This document shows, one piece after another, positions 5,345 to 11,259 of a stretch of DNA of 11,259 bases. Location of the stretch: contig CANJSR010000129.1 in assembly GCA_947476855.1 (NCBI GenBank), forward strand, positions 1 through 11,259. Reading direction: 5' to 3'. The stretch is from Acetobacteraceae bacterium. GTDB taxonomy: Bacteria > Pseudomonadota > Alphaproteobacteria > Acetobacterales > Acetobacteraceae. The position numbers and the translations under genes were made by a program. The number at the start of each line of letters is the position of its first letter. Within the stretch, counting starts at the first letter, position 1. The notes under the pieces are model-generated. The model made no database searches and had not been told where the DNA came from. It saw nothing but the letters and a program-made list of their open reading frames with translations.

Positions 5345-7756
5345 ATGTCTCAAGCGGATACGAAACCGTTGGAAGCGGCCCGCCTGTATCGCACCGCCGA
5401 TCCCGCGGCGCTGTCGTTTGAAACCACAGCCGAACTCGCGCCTCTGCCGGAATTGATCGAGCAGCCGCGCGCGCGGGATGCGATCGGCCTTGGCACCTGC
5501 ATCGACCGGCCAGGATTCAACATCTTCGCGATCGGCAGCGGATCGGCGCGCATCCAGCAATCCATCCTGGGCATGCTGAAGACCGCCGCGCTGGACCGGC
5601 CGGCGCCGCCGGATTGGGTCTATGTCAATAATTTCGCCGAACCGCATCGCCCGATCGCGATCTCTCTGCCGGCCGGGCGGGGCCCTGCCTTTGGTAAAGC
5701 GGTCCACTCGCTGATCGAGGAACTGAAGGCGTCCCTGCCCCGCACCTTCGAGAGTGAGGACTACCAGAAGCGCCGAGCGGGGATCGAGCAGTCGATCCAG
5801 TCACGAGGCCAGCAGGCGTTTGCCGCCTTGAATGAAAAGGCCGCCGCGCAGGGCATCGCGATCCTGCGCACGCCGATGGGCTTTGCGATGGCGCCGGCGC
5901 GCGACGGCAAGGTGGTCGAACCGGCGGCCTTCAACACCTGGCCGGAAGATGAGCGCAAGACCACGCGCGAAGCCATCGAACTGCTGGAAAAGGACCTTGA
6001 GGAAACGCTGCGCGCCATCCCGCGCCTGGAAAAGGAAGTCCGCGACGCCGTCCGTACGCTGGAACGCGATACCGCGACCTTCACGATGGCCCAGCCGATC
6101 GAGGAGGCGAAGGCCGCCTTCGCCGACCTGCCCAAGGTGCTTGCCCATATCGACGCGATCACGGCCGACCTGCTGGATAACGTGCAACTTTTCACCCCCC
6201 AGGAAAGCCAGGGGGAGAACGCGATGCTGGCGGCGATGCGCCTGTCCGGCGCGCTGGAACGCTATGAGGTGAATGTCCTCGTGACCCAGGCCGAAAGCGG
6301 CGGCGGCGCGCCGGTGGTGGAGGAACTGCACCCGACGCTCGCCAACCTGGTGGGCCGGATCGAGTATCTCCAGACCCAGGGCGCGCTGGTCACCAACTTC
6401 CGTCTGATCAAGGCCGGCGCGCTGCATCGCGCGAATGGCGGGACGATCCTGCTGGATGTGCGCGCGCTGCTGATGGAGCCGTTCAGTTGGCAGGCGCTGA
6501 AGCGGGCCCTGTCGCGGGACCAGATCACGATCGAGGATGCCGGCCGCTTCATGGGCTTCGCCACGACCGTCTCGCTGGAGCCGGACCCGATCCCGCTGGA
6601 CGTCAAGGTCGTGCTGTATGGCGACCGGATGCTGTATTTCATGCTCGCTCAGGCCGACCCGGATATCGGAACCTATTTCAAACTGCTCGCTGATTTCGAC
6701 GACGACATCGATCGTTCCGTTGAAAACGAAGCGATGCTGGCGCGCATGATCGCGGACATCGCGCGCGGCGATCGGCTGCGTCCCCTCAACCGCGAAGCCG
6801 TCGCCCGCGTGATCGAGCAGGCCGCTCGGCTTGCCGACGACTCCGGGAAACTGAGCCTGCTGTCCGAGCGTGTGCGCGATATCGTCACGGAAGCCGATCA
6901 TTGGGCGCGTGCCGGCGCGCGGGAGGTCATTGCCCGCACCGACATCGATCGCGCCATCGACCAGCATTTGAGGCGCAGCGACCGCATCCGCGCCCGCGGG
7001 CAGGAGATGATCCTGAACGACATCGCCCTGGTCGCGACCGACGGTTCCGCGGTCGGGCAGATCAACGGGCTGAGCGTCATGAGCCTGGCCGGTGCGTCCT
7101 TCGGCCGGCCGACCCGCATCACCTGCCGGGTGCGCGGCGGCGCGGGCAAGATCGTTGATATCGAGCGGGAGGTGGAACTCGGCGGACCGTTGCATTCCAA
7201 GGGCGTGCTGATCCTGACCGGCTTCCTCGCGGGCCGCTATGCGCTGGATGCGCCGATGTCGCTTTATGCCAGCTTGGTGTTCGAACAATCCTATGGCGGC
7301 GTCGATGGTGACAGCGCGTCGTCGGCCGAATTGTATACACTATTGTCGGCGCTGTCGGAGGTTCCGCTGCGGCAGGACCTGGCGGTCACCGGCTCGGTCA
7401 ACCAGCACGGCACGGTGCAGGCGATCGGCGGCGCGAACGATAAGATCGAGGGCTTCTTCGACATCTGCAAGGCGCGCGGCCTGACGGGTTCGCAGGGCGT
7501 GATGATCCCGGCGTCGAACGTGCGGCACCTGATGCTGCGCGCCGATGTGGTGGCGGCCTGCGCCGCTGGGCAGTTCTCGATCTGGCCGATTGAAACCATC
7601 GACCAGGGCATCACGCTGCTGACCGGCAAGCCGGCGGGCGAACGCGGGGCGGACGGGCTGTATCCCGAAGGCTCGATCAACCGCGCGGTGGAGGAGCGGC
7701 TGAAGCACTTCGCCGAACTGCGAAAGAAGTCCGACAGCAAGGCGGACTTCACATGA
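5345..7756 (+). CDS. LonB-type ATP-dependent protease homologue with degenerate Walker A
   Basis: An 803-residue Lon-family protein of the LonB/YcbZ-like class, presumably a cytosolic oligomeric protease. Order: a short N-terminal segment, an AAA-like part starting at GLGTCIDRPGFNIFAIG (48-64), a charged helical insertion (about 135-280), the rest of the AAA module with Walker B-like GGTILLDVRALL (365-376), then the Lon protease domain (about 555-765). The protease dyad is intact: Ser657 in GDSAS and Lys700 in GGANDKIEGFF. The nucleotide loop reads GSGSARIQ (64-71) and lacks the canonical GxxGxGK[ST]; Arg replaces Lys, as in some relatives, and a loop Gly is Ala. GGAGG four bases before 5345 sets the start; the frame is open further upstream without a good ribosome site. 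Its stop overlaps the next start (ATGA), so the two genes are translationally coupled. ATP hydrolysis is doubtful; proteolysis is likely. Confidence 0.87.
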   Translation: MSQADTKPLEAARLYRTADPAALSFETTAELAPLPELIEQPRARDAIGLGTCIDRPGFNIFAIGSGSARIQQSILGMLKTAALDRPAPPDWVYVNNFAEPHRPIAISLPAGRGPAFGKAVHSLIEELKASLPRTFESEDYQKRRAGIEQSIQSRGQQAFAALNEKAAAQGIAILRTPMGFAMAPARDGKVVEPAAFNTWPEDERKTTREAIELLEKDLEETLRAIPRLEKEVRDAVRTLERDTATFTMAQPIEEAKAAFADLPKVLAHIDAITADLLDNVQLFTPQESQGENAMLAAMRLSGALERYEVNVLVTQAESGGGAPVVEELHPTLANLVGRIEYLQTQGALVTNFRLIKAGALHRANGGTILLDVRALLMEPFSWQALKRALSRDQITIEDAGRFMGFATTVSLEPDPIPLDVKVVLYGDRMLYFMLAQADPDIGTYFKLLADFDDDIDRSVENEAMLARMIADIARGDRLRPLNREAVARVIEQAARLADDSGKLSLLSERVRDIVTEADHWARAGAREVIARTDIDRAIDQHLRRSDRIRARGQEMILNDIALVATDGSAVGQINGLSVMSLAGASFGRPTRITCRVRGGAGKIVDIEREVELGGPLHSKGVLILTGFLAGRYALDAPMSLYASLVFEQSYGGVDGDSASSAELYTLLSALSEVPLRQDLAVTGSVNQHGTVQAIGGANDKIEGFFDICKARGLTGSQGVMIPASNVRHLMLRADVVAACAAGQFSIWPIETIDQGITLLTGKPAGERGADGLYPEGSINRAVEERLKHFAELRKKSDSKADFT

Positions 7757-8553
7757 GCGAGACGCAACGCCCCCCGTTCCGGCGGCTGATCCTTGAACTC
7801 ACGCTGGGTCCCATGGATGCCCATGCGATGCGCCTGGCGGCCGAGTTCGCCCGCGACTTCGGCCTGGACCTGCATGGCGTCTATGTCGAGGACGAGTCGC
7901 TGATGAACCTGGCCGGGTTCCCCTTCGTGCGGGAAATCCGATTGCCGACCGCGGACTGGCGCGCGATCGACGCCGGCAACCTGACCACCGAGTTGCGCCA
8001 GCATGCCGAGGACGCGCGCCTGCGCCTGCGCCGCCTGCTGGACCAGATGGGGCTGCGCGGCGGGTTCGAAATCCGGCGCGGCGATCCGATGCACTGCGTG
8101 GCCGGGGTCTGCTCCCCATCCGATATCATCGTGATCGCGGTCACGGCTCGGCGTCCGAATGCAGAGGCGCTGCGGCAGGCGGCCTCCCAGGGGCCCGCGT
8201 CGGTGCTGGTGATCCCGGAGCGAACGGCCCGCGGCCAGGGGCCGGTCGTTGTCATCACGAATAAGGTGGAGGATCCGGAGGTGGATGCGGCCGGCCGCTT
8301 CGCTACGGCCTTGCATGCCCCGTTACTGCTGCTGGTCCCCGATGACAGCGCCGAGGCGCTGGGCCGGTCGGAACATCACGGCACGGTCGAAATCCGCTCG
8401 ATTCCCAGCCTGCGCGCCGACGATGTGCTGCGCGCGCTGAGCCATATCCCCGAACGCCTGATCGTGATGACCCACGAGGCCGCCGGGATCACTGGGATGG
8501 AGGGCGCGGCGCGGATCGCGGCCTCGGTTTCGGTGCCCGTGCTGGTCCTTTAA
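7753..8553 (+). CDS. Universal-stress-protein-like tandem alpha/beta protein, coupled to the Lon-like gene
   Basis: A 266-residue cytosolic protein. The first half starts with a beta strand and helix (RLILELTLGPMDAHAMRLAAEFAR pattern, 11-34), then LDLHGVYVED (38-47), a long charged helix (about 75-100), and strand DIIVIAV (124-130) followed by VLVIPE (151-156). The second half repeats the alternation: GPVVVITN (163-170), helix, APLLLLVPDD (189-198), RLIVMTHEAA (235-244) and SVPVLVL (260-266). This is the layout of two UspA-like units. The usual ATP-binding signature (Gx2Gx9G[S/T]) is not seen in either half, so nucleotide binding is unlikely. It overlaps the upstream Lon-like gene by four bases, which suggests a joint function such as adaptor, inhibitor or substrate selector; that is inference. 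Its stop overlaps the convergent gene's stop. The fold call is moderate, the function unknown. Confidence 0.65.
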   Translation: MSETQRPPFRRLILELTLGPMDAHAMRLAAEFARDFGLDLHGVYVEDESLMNLAGFPFVREIRLPTADWRAIDAGNLTTELRQHAEDARLRLRRLLDQMGLRGGFEIRRGDPMHCVAGVCSPSDIIVIAVTARRPNAEALRQAASQGPASVLVIPERTARGQGPVVVITNKVEDPEVDAAGRFATALHAPLLLLVPDDSAEALGRSEHHGTVEIRSIPSLRADDVLRALSHIPERLIVMTHEAAGITGMEGAARIAASVSVPVLVL

Positions 8554-9320
8554 CCCAGTCTCGCAACGGCCATCGGCAGCAACCGGGCAAACCGCTCGGC
8601 CCAGGCTTTCTGGCCGTCAGGGGCAGCGATCAGGTCCTGCCGGATTTCGATCTCCACATGCGACAGCCCGCGCTTTTCGCCGTGGATGGGGATGCCGTAG
8701 TCGGAGGCCTCGGTGATCGCATAGGGCGCGTTGTCGCCGACGATCAGATCGCCCTCGGCCCGCAGCAGGTCGAGCATGATCGACGCCATGCGGATGTCCT
8801 TGTTGTAGAGCACGCCGACCTGCATGTCCCGGCGCTCTCCCTTGAAGTTCGGCGTGTAGCTGTGCATCGCGACCAGCACGGTGTGGCGGCCGGCGGCCTT
8901 GCGCGCGTCCAGCAGCCCAGTGATCCGGTCGTGATAGGGCGTGAAGATCGCGGCCACCCGGGCGGCGCGGTCGGCGTCGGTCAGGTTCTCGTTCCCGGGG
9001 ACCGGGGTGTATTCGCTGACGACCGGCATCGCGGTTGGCCAGGACGGTTCGCGATTGCAGTCGATCACGAGCCGCGAATAGGTCTGGATCGCCGCCGTCG
9101 CGTCCAGCAGGGCGGACAGATGCCGGGTCACGCCCTCGATCCCGATATCCCAGGCGATATGCCGCTCCATCTCCGCATCCGGCACGCCCAGTTGGCGCAG
9201 CGCGCGCGGGATCACACGCCCCGCGTGATCGGCGGTCAAGAAGATGTCGGAGGCTCCGTTTTCCCGCAGGATCGTCACGGGAGAGGGTTCGTCGGGCGCA
9301 AGCAGGGACGGCGGCATCAC
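8550..9320 (-). CDS. N-formylglutamate amidohydrolase family protein
   Basis: A 256-residue cytosolic hydrolase of the N-formylglutamate amidohydrolase (HutG2-like) family, zinc-dependent enzymes that split N-formyl amino acids into formate and amine. Conserved blocks are LTADHAGRVIP (28-38), HIAWDIG (54-60), YSRLVIDCNR (81-90), VAMHSYTP (150-157), VGVLYNKD (168-175) and SHVEIEIRQDL (220-230). The histidines and acidic residues in these blocks are the likely metal ligands and catalytic groups. GGAG stands 5-6 nt before the first of two adjacent ATG codons. No histidine-utilisation (hut) genes are near. It is divergent from the nitrile hydratase-like operon, with only 49 bp between starts, so another N-formyl or amide substrate is possible. 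It shares stop-codon bases with the convergent Usp-like gene. Confidence 0.88.
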   Translation of the reverse strand: MMPPSLLAPDEPSPVTILRENGASDIFLTADHAGRVIPRALRQLGVPDAEMERHIAWDIGIEGVTRHLSALLDATAAIQTYSRLVIDCNREPSWPTAMPVVSEYTPVPGNENLTDADRAARVAAIFTPYHDRITGLLDARKAAGRHTVLVAMHSYTPNFKGERRDMQVGVLYNKDIRMASIMLDLLRAEGDLIVGDNAPYAITEASDYGIPIHGEKRGLSHVEIEIRQDLIAAPDGQKAWAERFARLLPMAVARLG

Positions 9321-9335
9321 GGCTCCGGAAGTCTT

Positions 9336-9363
9336 TTGCTGGGGACAAAGGATGCGCTAACGT
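9336..9363 (+). promoter_or_regulatory. Candidate promoter giving a leaderless mRNA for the nitrile hydratase-like operon
   Basis: TTGCTG (9336-9341), a 16-bp spacer, then TAACGT (9358-9363). A start 7 bp downstream falls on the A of the ATG at 9370. No Shine-Dalgarno sequence lies in front of that ATG, which fits leaderless translation. The promoter overlaps the leader of the divergent gene. Confidence 0.4.
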
Positions 9364-9369
9364 CGGCGT

Positions 9370-9684
9370 ATGGACAAGGAAGCACTCCGGTCCCCCCATG
9401 ACCTGGGGGGCGTTTCGAAATTCATGTGCGAGCCCGTGGATGTCGAGCCGCACGCCCTCGATGCCTTCGACCGGCAGGTCGATGCGCTGCGCCAGATCCT
9501 GGGCGCCAAGCAGGTGATGGGCGTGGATGAGCTGCGGCGTGGGATCGAGTCGATCCCCGAGGCCGAGTATCACCGCCTGAGCTACTACCGGCGCTGGATC
9601 CGCTCGATCACCGACAACCTGCTCAAGAAGGGCGTGATCACGGAAGCGGAACTGCGGCAGGCGCTGGAGGCGAAGCAATGCTGA
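9370..9684 (+). CDS. Nitrile hydratase/thiocyanate hydrolase beta-type subunit, N-terminal half as a separate protein
   Basis: A 104-residue protein matching the helical N-terminal part of nitrile hydratase beta subunits. HDLGG (10-14) is the family's opening mark, followed by the helical stretch DAFDRQVDALRQIL (31-44), YYRRWIRSITDNLLKKGVIT (72-91) and a final EAELRQAL helix. In ordinary nitrile hydratase this is fused to a barrel domain in one beta chain; here the barrel is the next gene. Such a split is known in thiocyanate hydrolase and in toyocamycin nitrile hydratase. The stop overlaps the next start (ATGCTGA), so the break falls at the domain boundary and not inside a domain. No ribosome site precedes the ATG. 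Activator proteins of these enzymes resemble this half too, so a maturation role is an alternative. Confidence 0.78.
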   Translation: MDKEALRSPHDLGGVSKFMCEPVDVEPHALDAFDRQVDALRQILGAKQVMGVDELRRGIESIPEAEYHRLSYYRRWIRSITDNLLKKGVITEAELRQALEAKQC

Positions 9685-9956
9685 ACCCCGGCGATACCGT
9701 CCTGGTGCGGGACGACTGGCCGGAGCGGCGCACGCCGTCCCATATCCGCACGCCATGGTACCTGCGCGGCCATCGCGGCCGGATCGTCCGGCATCTGGGC
9801 GACTATCCGAACCCCGAGGACTTGGCCTTTGCCCGTCCGGCCGAGGAACGGCCTCTGTATCATGTCGAATTCGACCGGCGGGCAATCTGGCCGGAAGGCA
9901 GCGCGAACGACACGCTGGTTGTCGAGTTGTACGAACATTGGCTGGAGCGCGCGTGA
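9678..9956 (+). CDS. Nitrile hydratase/thiocyanate hydrolase beta-type subunit, C-terminal barrel half as a separate protein
   Basis: A 92-residue protein equal to the SH3-like barrel at the C-terminus of nitrile hydratase beta. GDTVLVRDDWP (5-15), HIRTPWYLRGHRGRIVRHLG (22-41), PEDLAFA (46-52), LYHVEFDRRAIWPE (60-73) and the closing VVELYEHWLERA (81-92) follow the family pattern almost step for step. It pairs with the alpha-type subunit and lines the metal pocket. GGAGG (9666-9670) lies 7 nt before the ATG, within the previous gene. Its TGA overlaps the next ATG by one base (TGATG), so the three genes should be made in fixed ratio. The size is right for one domain, not a truncation of a full beta chain. 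Confidence 0.88.
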   Translation: MLNPGDTVLVRDDWPERRTPSHIRTPWYLRGHRGRIVRHLGDYPNPEDLAFARPAEERPLYHVEFDRRAIWPEGSANDTLVVELYEHWLERA

Positions 9957-10558
9957 TGGCATCAGCGAACATCCTCGATACCGAAAGCGAACGCCTGTTG
10001 GGGGCCGTGCTGGGCCTGCTGGAATCCAAGGGCATCCTGACCGAGGAGGAGATCGCGGAGCGGGTGGAGATCACCGATAGCGCCAGCCCCGGGCAGGGCG
10101 CGCGCATGGTGGCCAAGGCCTGGGTCGATCCCGCCTACCGCGCCCGGATGATCCAAGACGGATCCAAGGCGGCCGAGGAAATCGGTATCCCCATGCGCGG
10201 CATGCCGCCGCTGGGCGTGCTGGAGAACACGGCCGATGTGCATAACCTCGTGGTCTGCACACTGTGCTCCTGCTATCCGCGCGCGGTGCTGGGCTATCCG
10301 CCGTTCTGGTTCAAGTCGGCTTCCTACCGCGCCCGCGCCGTGCGCGATCCGCGCGGGCTGCTGAAGGATGAGTTCAGCACGACCATCCCCGATGCCATGA
10401 AGCTTCGCGTGGTCGATTCGACGGCGGATTACCGCTGGATGGTGCTGCCCCAACGCCCCGCCGGCACGGACGGATGGAGCGAGGAGCAACTCGCCGCCAT
10501 CGTCCGGGAGGGTGACATGATCGGCGTCACCGTCCCGAAGCCGTCGCCCGTCAGGTAA
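9956..10558 (+). CDS. Nitrile hydratase alpha / thiocyanate hydrolase gamma-type catalytic subunit, cobalt type
   Basis: The 200-residue metal-binding subunit. It would hydrate nitriles to amides or, in the thiocyanate branch, hydrolyse thiocyanate. The metal site is VCTLCSCYP (100-108), with Cys101, Cys104 and Cys106; the Thr-and-Tyr version of this motif is the one known for non-corrin Co(III) enzymes (iron types have Ser and Thr). The two later cysteines are normally oxidised. Other family blocks are ALxxLLESKGILTEEE-like 17-32, AKAWVDPAYRARMIQDG (54-69), LGYPPFWFKSASYRARAVRDPR (112-133) and a C-terminal WMVLPQRPAGT (161-171). The length is close to nitrile hydratase alpha and shorter than I recall for thiocyanate hydrolase gamma. 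GGAG (9944-9947) precedes the start. The stop overlaps the convergent ugd gene by 8 bp, so no activator gene follows. The substrate is undecided. Confidence 0.93.
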   Translation: MASANILDTESERLLGAVLGLLESKGILTEEEIAERVEITDSASPGQGARMVAKAWVDPAYRARMIQDGSKAAEEIGIPMRGMPPLGVLENTADVHNLVVCTLCSCYPRAVLGYPPFWFKSASYRARAVRDPRGLLKDEFSTTIPDAMKLRVVDSTADYRWMVLPQRPAGTDGWSEEQLAAIVREGDMIGVTVPKPSPVR

Positions 10559-11259
10559 GCGGGCGTCCGATGCCGTGATAGGTGAAGCCCGCCGCCCGCA
10601 TGGCGGCGGGATCGTAGACGTTCCGCAGATCGACCAGCACCCGCCCGCGCATGGCACCGGCCAGGCGATCCGGGGCGATGGCGCGGAATTCGTTCCACTC
10701 CGTGATCAGCACCAGGGCATCCGCCCCGGCCGCTGCGTCCAGCGCGTCGCGGCAATAGGTAATGCCGTCGGGCAGCAGGGGGCGCGCCTGCTCCATCCCC
10801 TCCGGGTCGAAGGCGCGGATCGTGGCGCCGTCGCCCGCGAGACGGGAGACGATGGCCAGGGAGGGCGAGTCCCGCATATCGTCCGTCTCCGGCTTGAAGG
10901 TGAGGCCGAGGATGGCGATCGTCTTGCCGCGCACCGAGCCGTCGCAGGCCGCGATGACCCGCATGGCCATGCTGGACTTGCGGGCGTCGTTGACAGCGAC
11001 CGTCGCCTCCACCAGGCGGGACGGGGCGCCATAGTCCTGCGCGGTGCGGACCAGCGCGAGCGTGTCCTTGGGAAAGCAGGACCCGCCATAGCCGGGGCCC
11101 GGGTGGAGGAACTTGCGCCCGATCCGCCCATCCAGCCCGATGCCGCGCGCGACGTCGTGAACATCGGCGCCCACCTTCTCACACAAATCGGCCATTTCGT
11201 TGATGAAGGTGACCTTCATCGCGAGGAAGGCGTTGGCGGCGTATTTGGTCAATTCGGCC
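10551..11259 (-). CDS. ugd: UDP-glucose 6-dehydrogenase, C-terminal part (5' end outside the window)
   Basis: About 235 residues of a cytosolic enzyme that oxidises UDP-glucose to UDP-glucuronate with two NAD+, feeding capsule, exopolysaccharide or lipid A sugar synthesis. Seen in order: the central helix ELTKYAANAFLAMKVTFINE with its conserved Lys, the substrate loop FLHPGPGYGG, the catalytic cysteine in GSCFPKDT, the second Rossmann domain KTIAILGLTFKPETDDMRDSP, and the C-terminal LVLITEWNEF and VLVDLRNVYDP. The reading frame is open to the right edge, so the NAD-binding N-terminal domain lies beyond it. It ends normally at 10551, overlapping the last 8 bp of the convergent hydratase gene. 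No polysaccharide genes are visible here. Confidence 0.97.
   Translation of the reverse strand, partial: AELTKYAANAFLAMKVTFINEMADLCEKVGADVHDVARGIGLDGRIGRKFLHPGPGYGGSCFPKDTLALVRTAQDYGAPSRLVEATVAVNDARKSSMAMRVIAACDGSVRGKTIAILGLTFKPETDDMRDSPSLAIVSRLAGDGATIRAFDPEGMEQARPLLPDGITYCRDALDAAAGADALVLITEWNEFRAIAPDRLAGAMRGRVLVDLRNVYDPAAMRAAGFTYHGIGRPLT

Noticed and set aside
5801..7288. Long open frame (495 codons) antisense to the Lon-like gene
   Set aside because: Its composition (His, Gln, Arg, Asp rich) is the reverse shadow of GC-rich codons; no motifs and no ribosome site. The sense strand has a full protease domain.
8617..10116. Long open frame (499 codons) on the minus strand crossing the hydrolase and hydratase genes
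   Set aside because: It runs over two genes whose identities are clear in other frames and yields an Arg/Pro/Gly-rich sequence with no family features.
1..11259. CRISPR arrays, tRNA/rRNA genes, insertion sequences, attachment sites
   Set aside because: No regularly spaced long repeats, no tRNA-like cloverleaf with CCA-type end, no transposase or integrase frame, and no flanking duplications were seen.

Overview
The window is GC-rich, tightly packed chromosomal DNA from an alphaproteobacterium. The gene content best suits the Rhodospirillales/Acetobacteraceae side: an aa3-type oxidase with the CtaC N-terminus typical of that group, a Rhodobacter-type PmtA methyltransferase, a stand-alone TatA and a UDP-glucose dehydrogenase. 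This placement rests on protein resemblance from memory, not on a search. No insertion sequence, phage gene, tRNA, rRNA or CRISPR array is visible.

Layout. Positions 1-1708 (minus) hold the start of a cytochrome c oxidase operon: ctaC (subunit II) followed by ctaD (subunit I), which runs off the left edge. Upstream of ctaC (1709-1891) are a candidate promoter, a triplicated TCCCGTG heptamer and a leader hairpin. Positions 1892-2572 (minus) hold a PmtA-like SAM methyltransferase, and 2747-2956 (minus) a cold-shock protein with a long leader of about 107 nt. A 376-bp divergent region (2957-3332) separates it from tatA (3333-3593, plus), which is followed by an acetamidase/formamidase (3671-4627, plus). 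A strong hairpin lies between that gene and the convergent RutF-like flavin reductase (4666-5160, minus).

Positions 5345-8553 (plus) are a two-gene, translationally coupled unit. It encodes a LonB-type ATP-dependent protease homologue with intact Ser/Lys protease residues but a degenerate Walker A, and a protein that looks like a tandem universal-stress-protein fold. A textbook FNR/FixK-type box (TTGAC-N4-GTCAA) lies upstream, which suggests low-oxygen control.

Positions 8550-9320 (minus) encode an N-formylglutamate amidohydrolase family protein. Only 49 bp away, and divergent from it, is a three-gene overlapping operon (9370-10558, plus). It encodes a cobalt-type nitrile hydratase/thiocyanate hydrolase family enzyme whose beta subunit is split into two separate small proteins. 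The first gene may be translated from a leaderless mRNA. The right edge (10551-11259, minus) is the 3' part of ugd.

How they fit together. Respiration (aa3 oxidase) and a low-oxygen-type stress/proteolysis unit share the window. Several genes act on C-N bonds of small molecules (amidase, N-formyl hydrolase, nitrile hydratase-like enzyme, flavin reductase), but they are in separate transcription units, so a single pathway is only an inference. The strongest candidate for something unusual is the split-beta nitrile hydratase/thiocyanate hydrolase relative with its divergent N-formyl hydrolase. Next is the FNR-box-controlled Lon-like/Usp pair.
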